Source of the DNA: Hymenopellis radicata
Lineage: Eukaryota; Basidiomycota; Agaricomycetes; Agaricales; Physalacriaceae
Reading direction: 5' to 3'
Assembly: GCA_015501595.1 (NCBI GenBank)
Contig: JADNRX010000057.1
Coordinates: 62,001 to 126,000, forward strand
DNA length: 64,000 nt
Positions 46,114-57,790 of the stretch are shown in pieces. Each line of letters starts with the position of its first letter. Within the stretch, counting starts at the first letter, position 1. The position numbers and the translations under genes are program-made. Under the pieces are notes generated by a model. That model was not told the DNA's origin and did not search any database. It saw only the letters and a program-made list of their open reading frames with translations.

Positions 46114-48804
46114 TCAGGCAGCGACATCGGCGGGTGCAAGTACGACGAGAAAAAGTTCTCGTCGTCCTGCAGCGGCAAGCCCAGGCGCGTGCAAGTAGTC
46201 CATAGGCGAATCCTCGGAGTGGGGGAGCATCGGCGGATGGGGGAACTGCGGCGAGTTGTCATTGTTCAAAAGCAGCGGGGGATGCCAGAACGTGTTCGCG
46301 TTGCCCCGAAGGACGGGCCCAGAGTTGAAACCGGAGGACGAGGACGACGCGTAGTTGCTGAAAGGAAAGTCCATGGACGACCGCTGGGAATGCGAAGTAG
46401 CCGAAGACGTCGTCGAGTAACCGTCAAAGGAGCTGTACGACACAGCGGAGGAAGGCGGTTCTGATGCAGAGTCGATGCTCATTCGCCTTCGCTTGTTCTT
46501 TCGCTCCATAAGGCTCTGGCTTGATTCAAAGTCCACCGATGCGAACGGCAAAGGATCAGCCTGCGCGACAAGCTGATTGATTTGGTCCGGGTGGTAAGGC
46601 CCAGGGAACTGGAAATTGAACAACGAGTTGTACGCCGGCGCGTCGGAACCCAGAGCACCCATGAGTTCGGACTGGGAAGATTGGCGGAAGTCAGGAACCT
46701 CCTCGAACTCGTAGGTCATCTGAGTCGTCGAGTCCGGTGCGAGAGTGGGAGAGCCCTCACGAGCAGGCGAGGGACGACGGCTAGCACCAGGGCTTACGGA
46801 CGGAGTGTCAGCGTTGCTACCGTTGCTGCCATTTCCGTTGGCAGCGCGGCGAGCGTCGTGGCGAGAGCGCTTGCGGATGACATCCGACTTCATGGAGATT
46901 GGCCGCGCGGATCCATGGAGCTTGTAGTACAAACCGCACCTGCGAAATCACCTTTAGTCCCAAACTTGGATACGGAAGACGTGAAGACGTACGCATTACA
47001 GACGGTCTTACCCTCGTCGTCCTTCCTCCAGAGTGGCGTCGTGGTGGTATGACAATTGTAGCATTGAGCTATAATCCCACATTCATAAGAAGCATATCGT
47101 ACGAGGAAGAGCGCGGACTTACCCATTACGTCGATACTCTCCTGTCTAGGCGCAGACTGGGTTCGTCCCTCTCCATGTGTATTCCGCATCGTCTTCGGCC
47201 GAGGACGTTTGTGCTGGAAAACAATTAGAGTCCGAGCAGCCCGAGATGAAAACAAATTCACATACCAATTTGCAGTAGAGACCGCATGCATTGCAATTGA
47301 GCTCGTCGTTGAGGCCGCGGCGCCAGAGTGGGGTGTGGGTTGCGCCACAATTTGAGCACTCGGCCTTGACGCCGCCGGGTGCAGTGTTGGCGTTGGCCGT
47401 AGTGGTGACACTTCGAAGCACGTTGTTGGCAGTGGCACCAGGGTTATTACGAGAAGCCGTGCTCGACGTGCGAACGGTGAGAGTGGGACGGCCATTCGCA
47501 GTGGGTGTGTTCTCCCGCGCCTGATGGTTACTGAAGAAGGAAGGAGCGATGGTGGTGGGTGTGGGAGCATCCGCAATGGGTGGCACCTTGTCGAGCGGTG
47601 ACATGAAATTGTCCTCGCTCTGCTCGTCGTCGCTGTCGTTACTGCTGTCATCGGAGTATCCGTTGTCGTTGCCAGAAGAAGAGGACGACGAAGATGAAGA
47701 AGAGGAAGAAGAATCCATAGTCATAGATGCGTCAGGTTGCTGGACGCTGGTATATTCTTGATGTATGGGTATTTCATAGGATGCACCTGGGGAGGGGAAC
47801 GAGATCTCGAGTCGACGCCGGAAAGAAGCTCGTCGAGGGGAAGCTCGATGGTAGGACGAGAAACACTGAAGCCATCGTTGGAGGTGGATGGGGCGTACCC
47901 TTCCCCATAGTTCATGCGGGTCGTGTGGGTGGGAGTGGCATAGAGCAAAGCAGAGGGACCAAAATCGTTGGAGAAAATGTCGGGGAGCCTGAGGGAGTGG
48001 CTGTCGCTGGTGGTGATCATCATGTCATAACGATCGTTTGAGCGACGACCTCGCTGAGTGAGCGGGGGATCCTTGTCGTTGGCTGTATCGACGACGGCCA
48101 TGCGATGCTCGTCATCGTGTCTCGGTGGGTATCGCCCGCGGTTGAACTCGGGGGATGGCTTCAAGTCTGGTTTGCGAGCGGGGGCACCGACGGTTGGCGA
48201 CTGCTGGTCAACGCTAAACGTAAACTGCATGCGCTTGATGGTGCCAGGCTGCGCGTTCTGGGACGCCTCGCGACTGCGCTCCTTCTCCTCGGCGCGCTGG
48301 CGGATGATATCGGTGGAATGATTCCGCTTAAAGTCTGGCGCTTCAAGCTCCTCGATGCTCCTGCAAACAGCGTTGGCATCGTCGTCGTCGCTGTGGCGTG
48401 AAAAAGAGCTGCTCACCGTCCTTTCTCCTTGTCGAGCTTGTCGCCCATGACCTTGGACAGTTTCTTAAACTCGCGCTTGGATTTGGCATTGTCCGTGTCG
48501 ACGATGAGGTTCTGGAGATGCCATAGCCTCCAACTCAAGTTCTCGAGCCGCTGGCCCTGTTCCAGGTAACTAGCGACCTTGGTGCAGACCTAGCCACTGT
48601 GTCAGCGACGGATGCAACGGGGAAAAGGCGGAAAAAAGCACCTTCCAGGTCTTGGTCAAGGATTCGCTGTCATTGAGGTTGCTGAATGCAACAAAGCTCT
48701 TGTTACCCTACAGCCAGCAAAAAATAAGCCCGACGCTCTTGACAACGGCAAGCACAACGACGAAAAAGGCGCACCTTGAACTTGAGATTGAGGATATTGG
48801 GCAT
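46114..48804 (-). CDS. GATA transcription factor with AreA-type N-terminal motif and two zinc fingers
   Basis: Eight exons (minus): 48804-48775, 48707-48642, 48589-48417, 48360-47787, 47739-47266, 47213-47123, 47068-46993 and 46939-46114. All phases agree; ~769 residues. The ATG is preceded directly by an in-frame TAA. Residues 46-55 (RLENLSWRLW) match the DUF1752 motif of AreA/NIT2-type nitrogen regulators. Finger 1 (C409-C433: CSNCGATHTPLWRR then CNACGLYCKL) and finger 2 (C472-C496: CYNCHTTTTPLWRK then CNACGLYYKLHG) are both C-X2-C-X17-C-X2-C. A basic tail VIRKRSRHDARR follows finger 2. Only 38 residues separate the fingers, with no cysteine cluster as in iron regulators. A nuclear DNA-binding regulator is expected. 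A one-base frame break near 46180 replaces a plausible tail (DDENFFSSYLHPPMS...) by a short different one. Confidence 0.85.
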
Positions 48805-51730
48805 TTATTCGAGAGGGCAAGTGAGGGGGATAAGGGAAAGCAGGGAACGATAGGCGCGGCCTGGGTTATAATAGGCAAGACTGTAAAGGACGGATTAGGC
48901 CAGTGTGTGCCGTCACACCAACTCGCTTGTCACATCGGCCTTGGAAAACTCGACACGGCTGCAAATCCTTGTGCCCGGTTCACCTGCCTGAAACTCCGGA
49001 TATCTCCCTGTCCTTCTGCTCACACAAAAGAATAGCTTCCAACATACACCATCAGCTCTGTCACGCCAGCCGCTACGGCAGCAGCGCTTCCCATTGCCTC
49101 AACGGCAACACGTGTAGATGACGCTGTAGTACAGTAGCCTTGCTTGTACCGCCCTTTCTGCACCCTGTCCTCCTATGGGCGTCTGTGGAATAAATGACAA
49201 GAACTGCGGAATTCCCTCCGCCGTGGAGTCAATCCTCAGCAATAAATGGAAATGCTCAAGCCTCATTCATAAGTATCCCCCTCCCCCTCTGAATCGCCTC
49301 ATGTCCTTCCATATCTCCATAGTCTCCTTCCGCCCATTCCTGAGATGAACTTCCCCAGATATCGCGGTCTACAGCATCGACGATCGGGCCTTTCATTTAA
49401 TGCCCATAGCCCTACCCACCGGTTCATGTGCCTCACAGGCAAATTCGGAGCAGAGGAATGCATCCGGCCCTGTCACACTCGCCCGCCTCGAGGCGTTTCC
49501 TCGGACAGCCATCTAAAAAATCCACCAGCTGGTCCATCAGTGACAAAGTGATTGCGCAATGCGCTAGCTGACCGGGCCTGTACATACGTCCGCCACCCAT
49601 TCGTACTAGGGCGCCATTTCCGAACCTTGTATCAGTAATACTAATAGCATTCAAATCTATCCCAGGACAGCCTTAACCTTCGCGGGCCTACGTCAACGCA
49701 CGTTTGCACGTTCATCTCCAGACGCGCGCGCTCACAATTGCAGCACACATCATGTCAGTAGATCCGAAGAGAATCACTCACCTGTTCCCAATCATCGGCA
49801 GTTGAAAGGGTGGTGCTCTTCCTAGTGGAACGAACATAACAACACGCTTGTCCAAATTGGGTCAACAACTGCAACTATTCGTCCAATCGATGACATTTCA
49901 TCGATTACGGCAACTCCCGCAACGCTCAGTCCGCACAGAAATGGAGATTTCGAAAAACATAGCGGGTTCCAACAGAACAAATTCCTCACGAGCTACGCAG
50001 AGAGATAGACAACGGCCCAAGTACGAACCGAGGATTAAGGGAGGCGCAGCAGTTACCATCACATAGTCCTATCGAAACCAACAAACCGTCTGACGAGCCT
50101 CAAGGCGGCACACCTGCCTTGCTGAGTTCGATTTCAGCGCATGTGGACGCCACCAAGAGAGAAGGTAGTGAGTCCATTGCTTTAAATACGGGACTTGTAC
50201 ATCATATCGATGGATGTTCCGTCCGAGCGCGCGATCGAGGTGAGGGATACACGAACCCAAACATCTCCCGTCTAATTCCTTCTATGGCGATAGCGGAGCC
50301 TATCTTCCAGCCACTCGGACTCCGCGATTATCGTAATCTAAGCGCGCCGGCGCTCTTCCCTGCCTCCACGAGTCTCACAAACCGCCATTCCTCAGAAAAC
50401 AAAAACTGCGCATCGTACTACGAGCCTCTGTATCCGGGGAACACTCGGAGAACATTCGGAGGCACAGCACAAAGTAGGCAGAAACTTACCATGTCTTTCG
50501 TAACTTCACACCCGGACCTCAATTGATGTGACAATCCTGTTCGATATATCCGCGACGCGTCGAAGACCTTTAAAGGCTAAAGGTAAGTGTACTCGAGGTG
50601 TGATGTCATGGCGATCGCGTCGCGCACATGACAGACGCGTAGCACGTGTACGGCCCGGCTCCTCCATCCCATCCGCTCCGAGCCGCATGATAGTACGCCA
50701 CGAGCCCCTCCCCTTCCCAAACAACAGCGTTACCGGGAGAAAGGATAGGCCCACTATCACCGGTGAACGCCCTTTCAATCATACTTTCATCCTGGCTGCA
50801 GTCTCAAGTTACTTTAACTCTGTCATGGGGCACCCCGGACGGGCCCTGTCCGATGTGACAGCCTCATGATAGTTGCGCATCGTCCTCCGAGTGTCGTTCC
50901 GGCTATAACCAAGGAGAACCGGATGTGATTGATCATTGAACGGAGCCAGTAATGCAATGCAGAAGGAACGTGTTGACGGGAGATAAGCCGTTTAGCGCTG
51001 TCGGCGCTGCTAACCGTAATGAGCGAGTTCTCGTTCTGATATCAGACAAAGAGAGGGCTCACAGTGACAAGACGGAGCCTAAGCGAGATGAATGATGCGT
51101 TGAGCGGTTTTCGGAGACAGGCGTCAAACTTGCAAGGAGATTGAGTAGATGCCTTCACTTCCCCGCATTAATGACGTGTGGTAGTAAACACGACAGGGCT
51201 CCTTGAGTATCGGACATACGTAGGTGGAAGAGACTCGCCTAGACTCGCTAGCTTGCTGCACGATGTCCTCGGCATGACATGGGCTTTATAGTTAGCTCAA
51301 TAGACATGCGGAAGTTACAGACAAGAATATGTCTTCAACGATACCCGCTCTACTTCCTGTACGTTCGAGGCTCGTGAAATTAAGGGATATCGGATTCGTA
51401 GTGTCGCGGACGCTGAGAGAATCCTCGCCAATCCCTGCCGACAAGGATTGGATTTCACCCAATTTTACGTGCAGATGTGTCATGATGTCAAGTCTGAGCT
51501 CCATTCGCGAAAGGACATAACCGATACATAGGTTCTGGAACTCGAGTGAATAGAGGCGGACGCCGGACGTCAATGAAAGCGCACTGCGAACGAGCACCCT
51601 GTAAGTAGTTGTTCGAGTTCTCTATGTAGTTGCGTAAGTTTCATAGGACGGAGGCCGCATCACGTACGTCGCCGAGTAAGGAATGATAACACAGCACGCT
51701 GAGCCTGAAAAGACAGCACAGAACGCGGAA
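48805..51730. other. Upstream region of the GATA gene; no recognisable gene
   Basis: About 2.9 kb with only short open frames lacking motifs. It presumably holds the GATA gene promoter and the junction to the right duplication arm. Nothing else is supported. Confidence 0.5.
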
Positions 51731-52913
51731 GAGATGTGAAATCGAACTCCACCTCTAAAGGAAGGACTTCGAGGCTTGAAGTGATAACGAGTCATATGCT
51801 CCAAAATCTTGTGAAATACGTTGCCCAAAAAAGAGATGAAAATGGCTAGCCGACAGAAGTTGAACAGAAGGCTGTCCATACGTCACCGAGGCGGACATGT
51901 GTTCAACCTCGAATTGCCAAGCAAAACATTGGAAGAGAACGAACAAGAATGCGATCACGGGCATCAAAGGGATTGTAGACACGTCCCACCACCACCACCG
52001 TACCGCCGTCCAGTTACGTTCCGGTTAGTCGTACAGATAATGGACCGCCATCGTAGACCTGGAAAAAATGCAGCATCTTTGGCGTCGTGCACTTCGGAAT
52101 CTATTACCCATTGGTTGGAGTAGCTCCGCGTCGAAGCAGCCGCGCATAACATAACTGATAGTCGAGTCAGTGCCAAAAATCTTTGAACGGCTAATGCCGT
52201 GCCTCGCCTGCGATGGACGTTCCATCCATGGTCGTGAGCGTCCCCAATAAGGCAATCATATCCACAAGACGACGACGACCACCACCCTTTGAGTATGCGG
52301 ATCTCATCAGTGTGTAAGTCGTTACTGTTCCTACATTGGCTGACGTGTCTGATTGAACTATTTTAGGTGCAAAGAGGTGCAAAGACGGAAGTGCGGCTGA
52401 GTCTGGGCCGAACTCATGGAGCTTGATGGCGAGTCAGTATGCGAAGCCGTACAATATTGAACATACAGCTGCAGGCGAGCGCCTTTACGATGGTGGCAGA
52501 GGGCGTGAAGGTTTAGGTTGATTCGTAAATCTGTTTCAAGTTAGGGTACCGGGGGAAGGACTAACTTGATGTCCATTCAGGTCAGTCCAGTTCGCAAACA
52601 AGTGTCGAAAAATCCTGACTGTCAATCACTTCAGCAAGCCAATCCTGGGCCTCATCGTCGGGAGGACCTGGGGCGAACGACTTACGCGAGACTTTTAGGC
52701 CGGACGGGATCAACTCGAATAAGTCATTACGTTTGCATCACGCATTGTCGCATGAGCGGACTTGTCGCCTTTTTGGGACGTGAGCAATGAGCATCAATCG
52801 CCTGTGGGCGTAAATCAAGCTTCACGTCCGACCTCGATCGGCTTTCGCGAGTATATAGTAAGGGCACGCGAAGGTAACAGCAGTCTTCCTTTCCTCCGCT
52901 TTTGGTGCTCTTT

Positions 52914-54988
52914 ATGACGGAGCCACAGCAGACGGCAGCATTACCCATACTCACCGCAACTCTTCCCGACGACAAGACTGACCCATCCATTACAAACGCG
53001 ACAACCGTAACACACGCTCATTTAGAAGAGGAGGAGGAGGAAATAGTCGTCGACTGGGATGGTCCCGACGACCCAGGAAATCCCAAGACGTGCTTTTTTC
53101 ACCTGGAATATTTCGCGAATCTCACTCGTTTTTACAGATGGTCCTATAAACGGAAATGGGGAGCGACCATAACGGTATCCCTATTCTTGCTCATGAGTCC
53201 AATCTCGTCGGATATTCTGGCGCCAGCGGGGAGCGCCCTTGGAGAGGACTTGGGAATTCACAGTCAAGTGCTGCTGGCTATGACCGTATCGGTTTTCATT
53301 CTTGCCTACGCAGTTGGTCCTTTGGTCAGCCTTCCATTGAATACCACTGGTGCGTAGTAGTATCTCATAACAGACGACAGCTGTTTGGCCCGCTGAGTGA
53401 AATCTACGGCCGACAGAAAATACTACAGTTCGGAAATCTCTTCTACTTGGGTGCGTTCTCATGATCTTGTTATTCAACGTAAACTTTCTCAAGCGCACTT
53501 CAGTGTGGAATCTAGCTTGTGGTTTCGCGCAGAACCAGCAGCAACTACTCGCGTTCCGATTTCTCAGCGGCATCGGTGGATCGGCACCTGTCGCAGCAGG
53601 CGGAGGCACATTGGCCGATTTGTGGCGTCCGGAGGAACGAGGAAAAGCCGTTTCCATTTATGTTTTGGCGCCGCTCTTGGGGCCGGTTGTTGGTCCGATT
53701 GCTGGAGGTTGGATCGCAGAGAAGACGACGTGGAGATGGGCTGTGAGTTCAAAAGGACGTTTCTCGACAAACTGACAGGCTCATCTAGTTCTGGGCTATA
53801 TGTATTGCCGATCTCATTGTTCAAGGCCTTGGGCTACTATTCCTGACAGAAAGTAAGCCTTTATGATACCAGCAGACGTACGCTATGCTAATGATCTGTG
53901 TAGCGTACCCGCCCGTCTTACTGGAGCGAAGAGCCAAAGCGTTACGCAAAAGCCTGGATCTAGAGAAGGGAAGTCGGCGTGTTAGAACAGTGTACGAAAA
54001 GGCTGAAGCTCGAGAGTACGTCTATTCCTCCGATACCAACTCCCACATCTTATTGATCATCGCTAACAGCTGGAAATCAATCTTTGGGAAAGCACTATCC
54101 CGGCCATTCGCTCTATTCATATACGAACCAGTCGTACAAGTCATCGGCGTCTACACTGCGTTCACTTATGGCATACTCTATCGTTCGTCTTCCACACTGC
54201 CCTCCATCTCAAACCCTATCCTAACACACGAGTCTTACAGTCTTCTTCACAACAATACCACGCATCTTCGCAGAGGTGTATCACTTCGATTCCGGTATCA
54301 CCGGTCTACATTATATCGCCCTCGGCGTGGGGCTCGTCGCTGCAGCTCAAGGGAACGCACATTACATGGACAAGATCTACGTTCGACTCAAAGAAAGCCA
54401 TGGTGGCGTTGGGAGACCGGAATTTCGCGTTCGTGAGTGTTCGCTTATGTCCTTCTGAGAGTTATTCCTAACTGCTATGCGTCTCAGCCACGATGATCCC
54501 GGGATCCATAATCTTCCCAATAGGTATTCTCATCGCCGGTTGGTGCGCAGATGCTGGTGTGCATTGGATCGGGCTTGATGTTGGACTCGCGCTGGTCGGC
54601 TGTGGAATGATCCTCGTTTCCCAGAATATGCAAGCCTACATCGTTGATTGTTTTGCACTGTACGCCGCGTCAGGTATACATGCAGCTTCCTCTCCTTTCC
54701 TCAAATCTGATTTGCGGGTCCAGCGATAGCTGCGGTAAACTGCCTGAGGTCGTTGGCGGGTTTTGGATTCCCCCTATTTGCACCGGCGATGTATGCGAAG
54801 CTGGGATACGGGAAGGGCGCGACGATATTAGCTGTGGTTGCGATTGTGATAGGATGTCCTGCGTGAGTGCAGGTTTCCTCGAAATGCTGACTCGGAGTTG
54901 TTGGAACTGATACCGTGTTTTTAGCCCGTTCGCTTTCTGGAAGTATGGCGAGAGGCTACGCGAGAAGAGTCGCCACGCCCGAAAGTAA
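52914..54988 (+). CDS. MFS multidrug efflux transporter (DHA1 type), right-arm copy
   Basis: Exons 52914-53089, 53138-53324, 53381-53450, 53504-53742, 53789-53852, 53904-54015, 54070-54182, 54241-54432, 54488-54673, 54724-54862 and 54925-54988 join in phase to 513 residues, the usual size of a 12-TM MFS transporter. Introns are 46-62 nt. Signatures: VDWDGPDDPGNPKTW before TM1, motif A GPLSEIYGRQ after TM2, motif C APLLGPVVGPIAGGW in TM5, and a charged central loop. Likely a proton antiporter exporting small toxic or secondary metabolites; substrate not inferable. Compared with the left copy only scattered substitutions are seen (for example SLDLEKG for RMDLEKG). A frameshifted dehydrogenase gene follows on the same strand 323 bp downstream. 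Confidence 0.9.
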
Positions 54989-55311
54989 ATAGAGTTCCTT
55001 CCCCAGAGATGTCGTTGTCCCAATCAGTTCTGGAATCTGAATGCTAACGTTACGGGAGGTCACGGGATCATGAAAAGCGCGTCCCAAAGTTCTGTGAATT
55101 CTTGTGGGAATCCTCCATTTCCGAACCAGGGAATGACAAACTGAACCGCCTCGTCACTGACTCGTTAGTGGAATTTAACCTTACTAACACATAAAGATTG
55201 GCATCAGTAGTTACTCAAAAACATATTTAATCCTTCCTTCTCCTCGTCGTCAACTCATCCTTCGTTCTCATCTATCCTGCTTAACAAGCACACATACATC
55301 CTGCAATCAAC

Positions 55312-56221
55312 ATGTCTGAGGCTCCGCCTTTCCCTTCCCCAACCCGACGGTGGCACACGAAAGCACAACCATCCACGTCCCCCACCCGTCCCAAGCTGTC
55401 TGCCAAAGGCAAGTCAGTGATAATCACCGGAGGAGGGAGTACTGGCATAGGCGGAGAGACGGCGCGCTACTTCGCCGAGGCAGGCGCGTCTCGGATCGCC
55501 CTCCTCGGACGCCGGGAGCAGCCTCTTCTCGACAACAAGGCCTTCATCGAGAACAAGTTCCCCAGCGTCGAGGTCTTCACAATCTCCACCGATGTCACCA
55601 AGAAGAGCGACGTGGATGCGGCCGTTTCCCAGTTTGCCGCCGACGGCAAGATCAACGTCCTTGTCCACAGCGCCGCCGCGGTTGGGCCCAAGGAGACCGT
55701 GGCGGATGTGGACGGCGAGAAGTACCTCAAAACCATCCAGATCAACGTCGCCGGCTCGCTCTGGGTTGCGCAGGCCTTCCTCCGCCACGCGGCGCCGGAC
55801 GCAGTCGCCATCGCCATCAATTCGTGGGGCGCGCATTTGAGTCTCAACGACGCCTTTGCTTCATACTGCGTCGCCAAGTTGGCGGTTATATCGGCTCTGG
55901 GACACCGTGGCCCTTGCGAACCCGAACTTGAGCGTCTTCCATACCCAGCCCGGCGTCGTACTCACTGAGATGAACCTGAGCGTGGGGGGCGCCGAGAGTT
56001 TCAAGGACGTGAAAACTGACGACAATAAGTGGAATGGCGGCGATGCTGAATATCGTGAAGCTGACTTTGATTTAGTATCTCTGCCAGCGAGTTTCAATGT
56101 TTGGCTCGCAAGCCCCGAAGCCCGATTCCTGAAGGGAAAGTTTCTGTGGTGCAACTGGGATGTCGATGAACTCAAGGCGCAAGCTAAGGAGATTGACGCC
56201 GACGGATTTACTAACATATAA
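55312..56221 (+). CDS. Short-chain dehydrogenase/reductase, right-arm copy, with one frame break
   Basis: Starts MSEAPPFPSPTRRWHTKAQP. It has the Rossmann dinucleotide motif TGGGSTGIGG (residues 39-48), the NVAGSLW strand, SWGAH with the catalytic Ser, and YCVAK (Y185, K189). Immediately after AKLA the frame breaks because of an extra T at ~55885. In the next frame the sequence continues YRLWDTVALANPNLSVFHTQ, then PGVVLTEMNLSVGG, to a stop at 56221. Either it is a pseudogene, or the 64-nt stretch 55885-55948 (GTTATA...CCAG) is spliced. Splicing restores frame but removes the helix after the active site. The C-terminus is shortened (DADGFTNI) relative to the left copy. NAD(P)-dependent oxidoreductase; substrate unknown. 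Confidence 0.6.
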
Positions 56222-56234
56222 TATTCACTTAATG

Positions 56235-56528
56235 AGCGAAAACATCCTCAACGGTGCATGCACTCACCTGCTGCTTCGCTGTTTCAGGGAGAACCGAAGT
56301 AGACCATGTCCTGCCCGTACGTATCCACTACGTCGTCCATAGACACAGAGGCAGCACTATGAAAGGGTACCGTTAAAGTTCGCGCAGGCGCGGCCTCAGA
56401 CGTCCAATGTACATGAGCATTGAGCATCGACACCGGCTTTCAGGACGGGGTCGAGGACATCAGCAAATATTTCCCCGCCAACAATACAGCGAAACCCGCG
56501 TTCACAGGCTAGAAGGACGTGTGGCGGT
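56235..56528 (-). pseudogene. AAA-ATPase-like N-terminal remnant at the right end of the inverted duplication
   Basis: On the minus strand LLACERGFRCIVGGEIFADV then AQCSCTLDV corresponds to the N-terminal Cys/His domain. A gap follows, then TATGGACGACGTAGTGGATA (MDDVVD), and the remnant stops. The P-loop half is absent. A GATCGCGTGATC box lies upstream at 56529-56540. Confidence 0.75.
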
Positions 56529-56540
56529 GATCGCGTGATC
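56529..56540. promoter_or_regulatory. GATCGCGTGATC box upstream of the AAA-like remnant
   Basis: One base different from GATCACGTGATC at 26273 and 42581, in the same relative place (minus orientation). Confidence 0.5.
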
Positions 56541-56639
56541 GTAAAGAGAGGGGGGGGGGCTCGCACTGTGGCTGCTCCATCTAGCTCTTGAAAAGCCGCC
56601 GTACGGGCCAGCTGGCCGGAAGGTGCACTGCGAAAAAGG

Positions 56640-57200
56640 ATATCAGTTATCATGATGCTAGTGAAGAGATATGGACGCCAAGTATAGTATAAGTACACGT
56701 ACATAAATAGTGAGAAGGTAGTCCAAAGAGATCTTCCTAGCAAAGGAAGTAACATCACTTCGGCGGGTCAGACCCATTCTACATGCTTTTAAATAGCGTT
56801 GAAGACACCCCGTATGAGATGCTTCGCTGTAGTATTGCGACATCTTGAAAGTCTGCCCCGGTAGTAGCAGACGCTGGTCCCAAGTCATCTCGTCGACGGA
56901 AACCCAAACGCGACGCTCACGCCCAGATCGCGTACGTGGCGCACAGCGTGGCCAGAGTCAACCACTCGCGGATAGACGCCGATGATATAGCATACGTTCC
57001 TGGAGGTATCGACTAACTTGGAGGGAATACACGACTAGGTGGAGAGGCGCCGAGGCGGATACGGTTGGCCAGGGTTGCTTTCTTCTTCGTAAGTATTTAC
57101 AATCAGGACAAGGGAAAAGATTGGCTGGCGCTGTATACATAGTCACGCTAAAAAGAGTAATGTTGAGTGCCAATAGTACAAAAAGATGTTCTTCAAAATG
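56640..57200 (+). pseudogene. Block U, copy 3 (inverted relative to copies 1 and 2)
   Basis: Reads YVAHSVARVNHSRIDADDIA (20 residues) on the plus strand at about 56935-56995, followed by broken frames with GGATACGGTTGGCCAGGGTT. It has the same relation to the AAA remnant as at 12085 and 24985. No intact product. Confidence 0.6.
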
Positions 57201-57339
57201 ACGAGCGTACCATAAGTTCTAAGGTGTATCCTGCACCCCAAAAGACTGTCCCGCCAACCCACAACCATTTCGAGCGTGATCGCATGTAGCGCCGCTGTTC
57301 CCAGTTCAGACTATCCTTCCGAATCGCATTGTACGCGAA

Positions 57340-57620
57340 AAGCCAGAGACGATCTGAAGCATAGAGAAAAGCACAATAAGCTGAATGTCCTTGACACATT
57401 CTGTCGGCTCTCGAATGTGAATGGGGGAGGAATGTCGCATTTACAACCGAATCTGTCATGCCGTGCGCTTGGCGGAGAATATCACGATGGCGCTGGAGAG
57501 AAGGAAATGCGTGGAGGATTCGACGATGGCCGTAGAGGGAGATGCAAATGTGTATTGGCCTCTTGTTAGCTAGCCCGTCGACAACGCTCATCCTGGAGGC
57601 TGGAAGTCGGAAATAAAGGA
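57340..57620 (-). repeat. Block V, copy 3
   Basis: Reverse complement of 11800-12060 (GATATTCTCCGCCAAGCGCA, ATTCGGTTGTAAATGCGACA). The order V, U, AAA remnant on the minus strand repeats that of 11.8-14.3 kb. Confidence 0.65.
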
Positions 57621-57790
57621 GCGATCGCCGATCGATTCTCAAACTTGGTTCTTCCTCAATACAAGTTAGAAGTACTTTAGCCGTATAGCGAGCCTAAAGA
57701 GGAACAAAAATGAATTGCAGTAAGGATACAATAGTACAGAGCGGGACGAGTACACAGAAGACTCCATTCTAAACAAGGAGGAACATAGTA

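Larger units (their letters stand above)
51735..56350 (-). repeat. Right arm of the large inverted duplication
   Basis: Inverse of 36808-41925. Homology starts near 51735 on the inner side. On the outer side it reaches about 56350, where the sequence beginning CTCTGTGTCTATGGACGACG (minus strand) is shared with 36808. Confidence 0.85.

Noticed and set aside
48391..48416. 26-nt intron option in the GATA gene
   Set aside because: Too short for fungal splicing. The acceptor at 48361 (TTTGCAG) gives a 56-nt intron in the same phase.
53181..53657. 158-codon open frame antisense to the MFS gene (and its twin at 39920-40393)
   Set aside because: Conserved between arms only because the sense gene is. 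It has no independent support.
36808..56350. Inverted arms as a giant DNA transposon
   Set aside because: No transposase-like coding sequence, no target-site duplication that I can see, and arm edges lie within a repeat gene family, which favours recombination.
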